Notes under the pieces: generated by a model
Seen by the model: the letters and a program-made list of their open reading frames with translations, nothing else
Database searches by the model: none
Told to the model about the DNA's origin: nothing
Position numbers and translations under genes: made by a program
Shown: positions 33,362-34,549 of the stretch, one piece after another
How the letters are laid out: each line of letters opens with the position of its first letter
Position numbering within the stretch: position 1 is the stretch's first letter
Source of the DNA: Planctomycetota bacterium
GTDB taxonomy: Bacteria; Planctomycetota; Phycisphaerae; Sedimentisphaerales; Anaerobacaceae
Length of the DNA stretch: 34,549 nucleotides
Assembly: GCA_012719085.1 (NCBI GenBank)
Contig: JAAYBA010000252.1
Location: 1 to 34,549 of the forward strand
Direction of reading: 5' to 3'

Positions 33362-34549
33362 TCAGACGTCCCGGTCTTCGGGAATGTCTTCGATTCGAAT
33401 GCACACCGGTTGCCCGGTGAAGAACTCCGATTGGGCCAGTTCCGCCAGCGCCGCCGCCATGTTCCGTTCCTGGGTCCGGTGGGTCGTGATCACGACCGGG
33501 ACCGTGTTGTCCGGGCCCCGACCCTCGTGTTGCAGGGCGCCGGAAATACTGATCTGGTGATCGCCGAGGATCCTGCCGTAACAAGCGACAACGCCCGGGA
33601 CGTCCTTGGCCATGACCCGGATGTAGAACCGGCTCACCGAATCGCTGATGTCCTCAATCAATGGAATTACGTCTTCTCGCGGTTTGAGCCGCAAGTGCTC
33701 GAATGTCGTCCGCGAGTTGCCCATCGCCACGTCGAGAATGTCGGCCACTACGGCGCTGGCCGTCGGCATCATGCCGGCCCCACGTCCGTAGTAGAGCGTC
33801 TCGCCCACGGCGCTGCCGAAGATGCTGATGGCGTTGAACGAGCCGTCGACCCGCGCCAGCGAGCTGCCGGCGGCGATGAACGACGGGTGAACCCGCAACG
33901 AGACTCTGCCGCGTTCGTCCTTCAAGCCGATCGCCAGAAGCTTGAGACAGTATCCCATTTCCCGGCCGTACCGAATGTCCTCCTTGGCGATGCCGTCGAT
34001 GCCCTGCACGAAGATGTCGTCGAGAGCGATCTCGTATCCGAACGCCATCGACGCCAGGATGGCCAGTTTGTGGGCGCTGTCGCCCCCGGTGATGTCCAGC
34101 GTGGGATCGGCCTCGGCAAACCCGCGCTTCTGGGCCTGGGCCAGCGCGACGGCGAACTCTTCATCCTTGGCGCTCATGCTCGAGAGGATGTAGTTGCACG
34201 TGCCGTTGACGATTCCATACATGGCGCGGACGTTGTTGGCCGCCAGCCCGGTGCGGATGGCGCCGATGATCGGGACGCCGCCGGCGCAACTGGCTTCGAA
34301 CGCGATGCAGCGGCCGCACTCGCGGGCCACACGGTAGAGTTCGGCGCCGTGCTCTGCCAGGAGGGCCTTGTTCGCCGTGACGACGTCCTTGCCCGCCCGC
34401 AGCAGATCGAGCTGGATGGTGCGGGCGATGCCCGTGCCCCCGACCAGTTCGACGCCGACCGTGATGCTCTCATCGGCCAGAAGTCGATGGATATCGTTGG
34501 TCAGCACGCCTTCGGGCAACGGCACCGGACGGGGCGTCGTCGTATCGAC
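33362..34549 (-). CDS. hom: Homoserine dehydrogenase, N-terminus outside window
   Basis: Reduces aspartate semialdehyde to homoserine with NAD(P)H. The frame is open to the right window edge (the last codons read VDTTTPRPVPLPEGVL), so the nucleotide-binding N-terminus lies beyond it; the GTG at 34525 is internal. Visible parts: the end of the Rossmann domain (VVTANKALLAEHG), the catalytic domain (YGIVNGTCNYILSSM, EADPTLDITGGDSAHKLAI, FVQGIDGIAKEDIRYG), and a C-terminal ACT domain (DVPGVVACYGRILGDHQIS) indicating threonine feedback control. It is the most upstream visible gene of the hom-apgM-lysC operon. Confidence 0.95.
   Translation of the reverse strand, partial: VDTTTPRPVPLPEGVLTNDIHRLLADESITVGVELVGGTGIARTIQLDLLRAGKDVVTANKALLAEHGAELYRVARECGRCIAFEASCAGGVPIIGAIRTGLAANNVRAMYGIVNGTCNYILSSMSAKDEEFAVALAQAQKRGFAEADPTLDITGGDSAHKLAILASMAFGYEIALDDIFVQGIDGIAKEDIRYGREMGYCLKLLAIGLKDERGRVSLRVHPSFIAAGSSLARVDGSFNAISIFGSAVGETLYYGRGAGMMPTASAVVADILDVAMGNSRTTFEHLRLKPREDVIPLIEDISDSVSRFYIRVMAKDVPGVVACYGRILGDHQISISGALQHEGRGPDNTVPVVITTHRTQERNMAAALAELAQSEFFTGQPVCIRIEDIPEDRDV

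Noticed and set aside
30682-33420. A 912-codon plus-strand open frame across lysC and apgM
   Set aside because: It lies opposite two intact conserved enzymes, crosses their intergenic gap, and shows no recognisable domain.

Overview
The window is a GC-rich bacterial chromosome segment, densely packed with genes and showing no sign of mobile DNA. No rRNA, tRNA, insertion sequence or CRISPR array was seen. The gene content suggests a Planctomycetota-type bacterium, possibly of class Phycisphaerae. The pointers are a many-repeat secretin, a divergent FabZ-ACP-FabZ-KS-KS cluster beside serS, a run of three SPFH (HflK/HflC-like) proteins followed by a P-type ATPase and an ABC exporter, and an archaeal-type phosphoglycerate mutase homologue in a threonine/lysine operon. 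This placement is inferred from family resemblance and has not been tested by phylogeny.

Layout: (1) 3-2699 (+) is the 3' part of a secretin, ending at a strong stem-loop shared with the convergent serS. (2) 2778-8275 (-) is a probable operon, read right to left: FabZ-like, acyl carrier protein, FabZ-like, ketosynthase-like protein lacking its second catalytic His, intact FabF-like ketosynthase, then serS. A GNAT acetyltransferase is read divergently at 8423-8887. (3) 8900-9880 (-) is a lone ABC-2-type permease. (4) 10068-20977 (+) is a collinear block: polytopic HflK-like, HflC-like, His-rich HflK-like, P1B metal ATPase, ABC ATPase, ABC permease, and a large unknown helical protein. (5) 20997-24895 (+) holds a PcrA/UvrD helicase, mannose-1-phosphate guanylyltransferase and RuvX. 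(6) 25074-27604 (+) is the classic rpsO-pnp pair, closed by a branched terminator-like structure. (7) 27766-29984 (+) is a histidine kinase/NtrC-type regulator pair with an ATGA overlap. (8) 30002-34549 (-) is a probable operon, read right to left: homoserine dehydrogenase (cut by the window end), ApgM-type protein (proposed homoserine kinase), aspartate kinase and a membrane-anchored thermonuclease.

Functionally the window joins envelope biology (secretin, acyl-chain synthesis, SPFH/metal/ABC block, sugar nucleotide synthesis) with housekeeping functions (serS, rpsO, pnp, pcrA, ruvX) and aspartate-family amino acid synthesis. No stretch over 300 bases lacks a gene. The longest gaps are 9881-10067, 24896-25073, 23169-23334 and 27605-27765. 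The first, second and fourth contain promoter-like or hairpin elements listed below. I saw nothing convincing in 23169-23334 except the ribosome binding site of the guanylyltransferase gene.

The strongest leads for new biology are the SPFH/P-type ATPase/ABC block with His-rich N-termini, the acyl cluster with an insertion-bearing ACP and a degenerate ketosynthase, and the six-repeat secretin.
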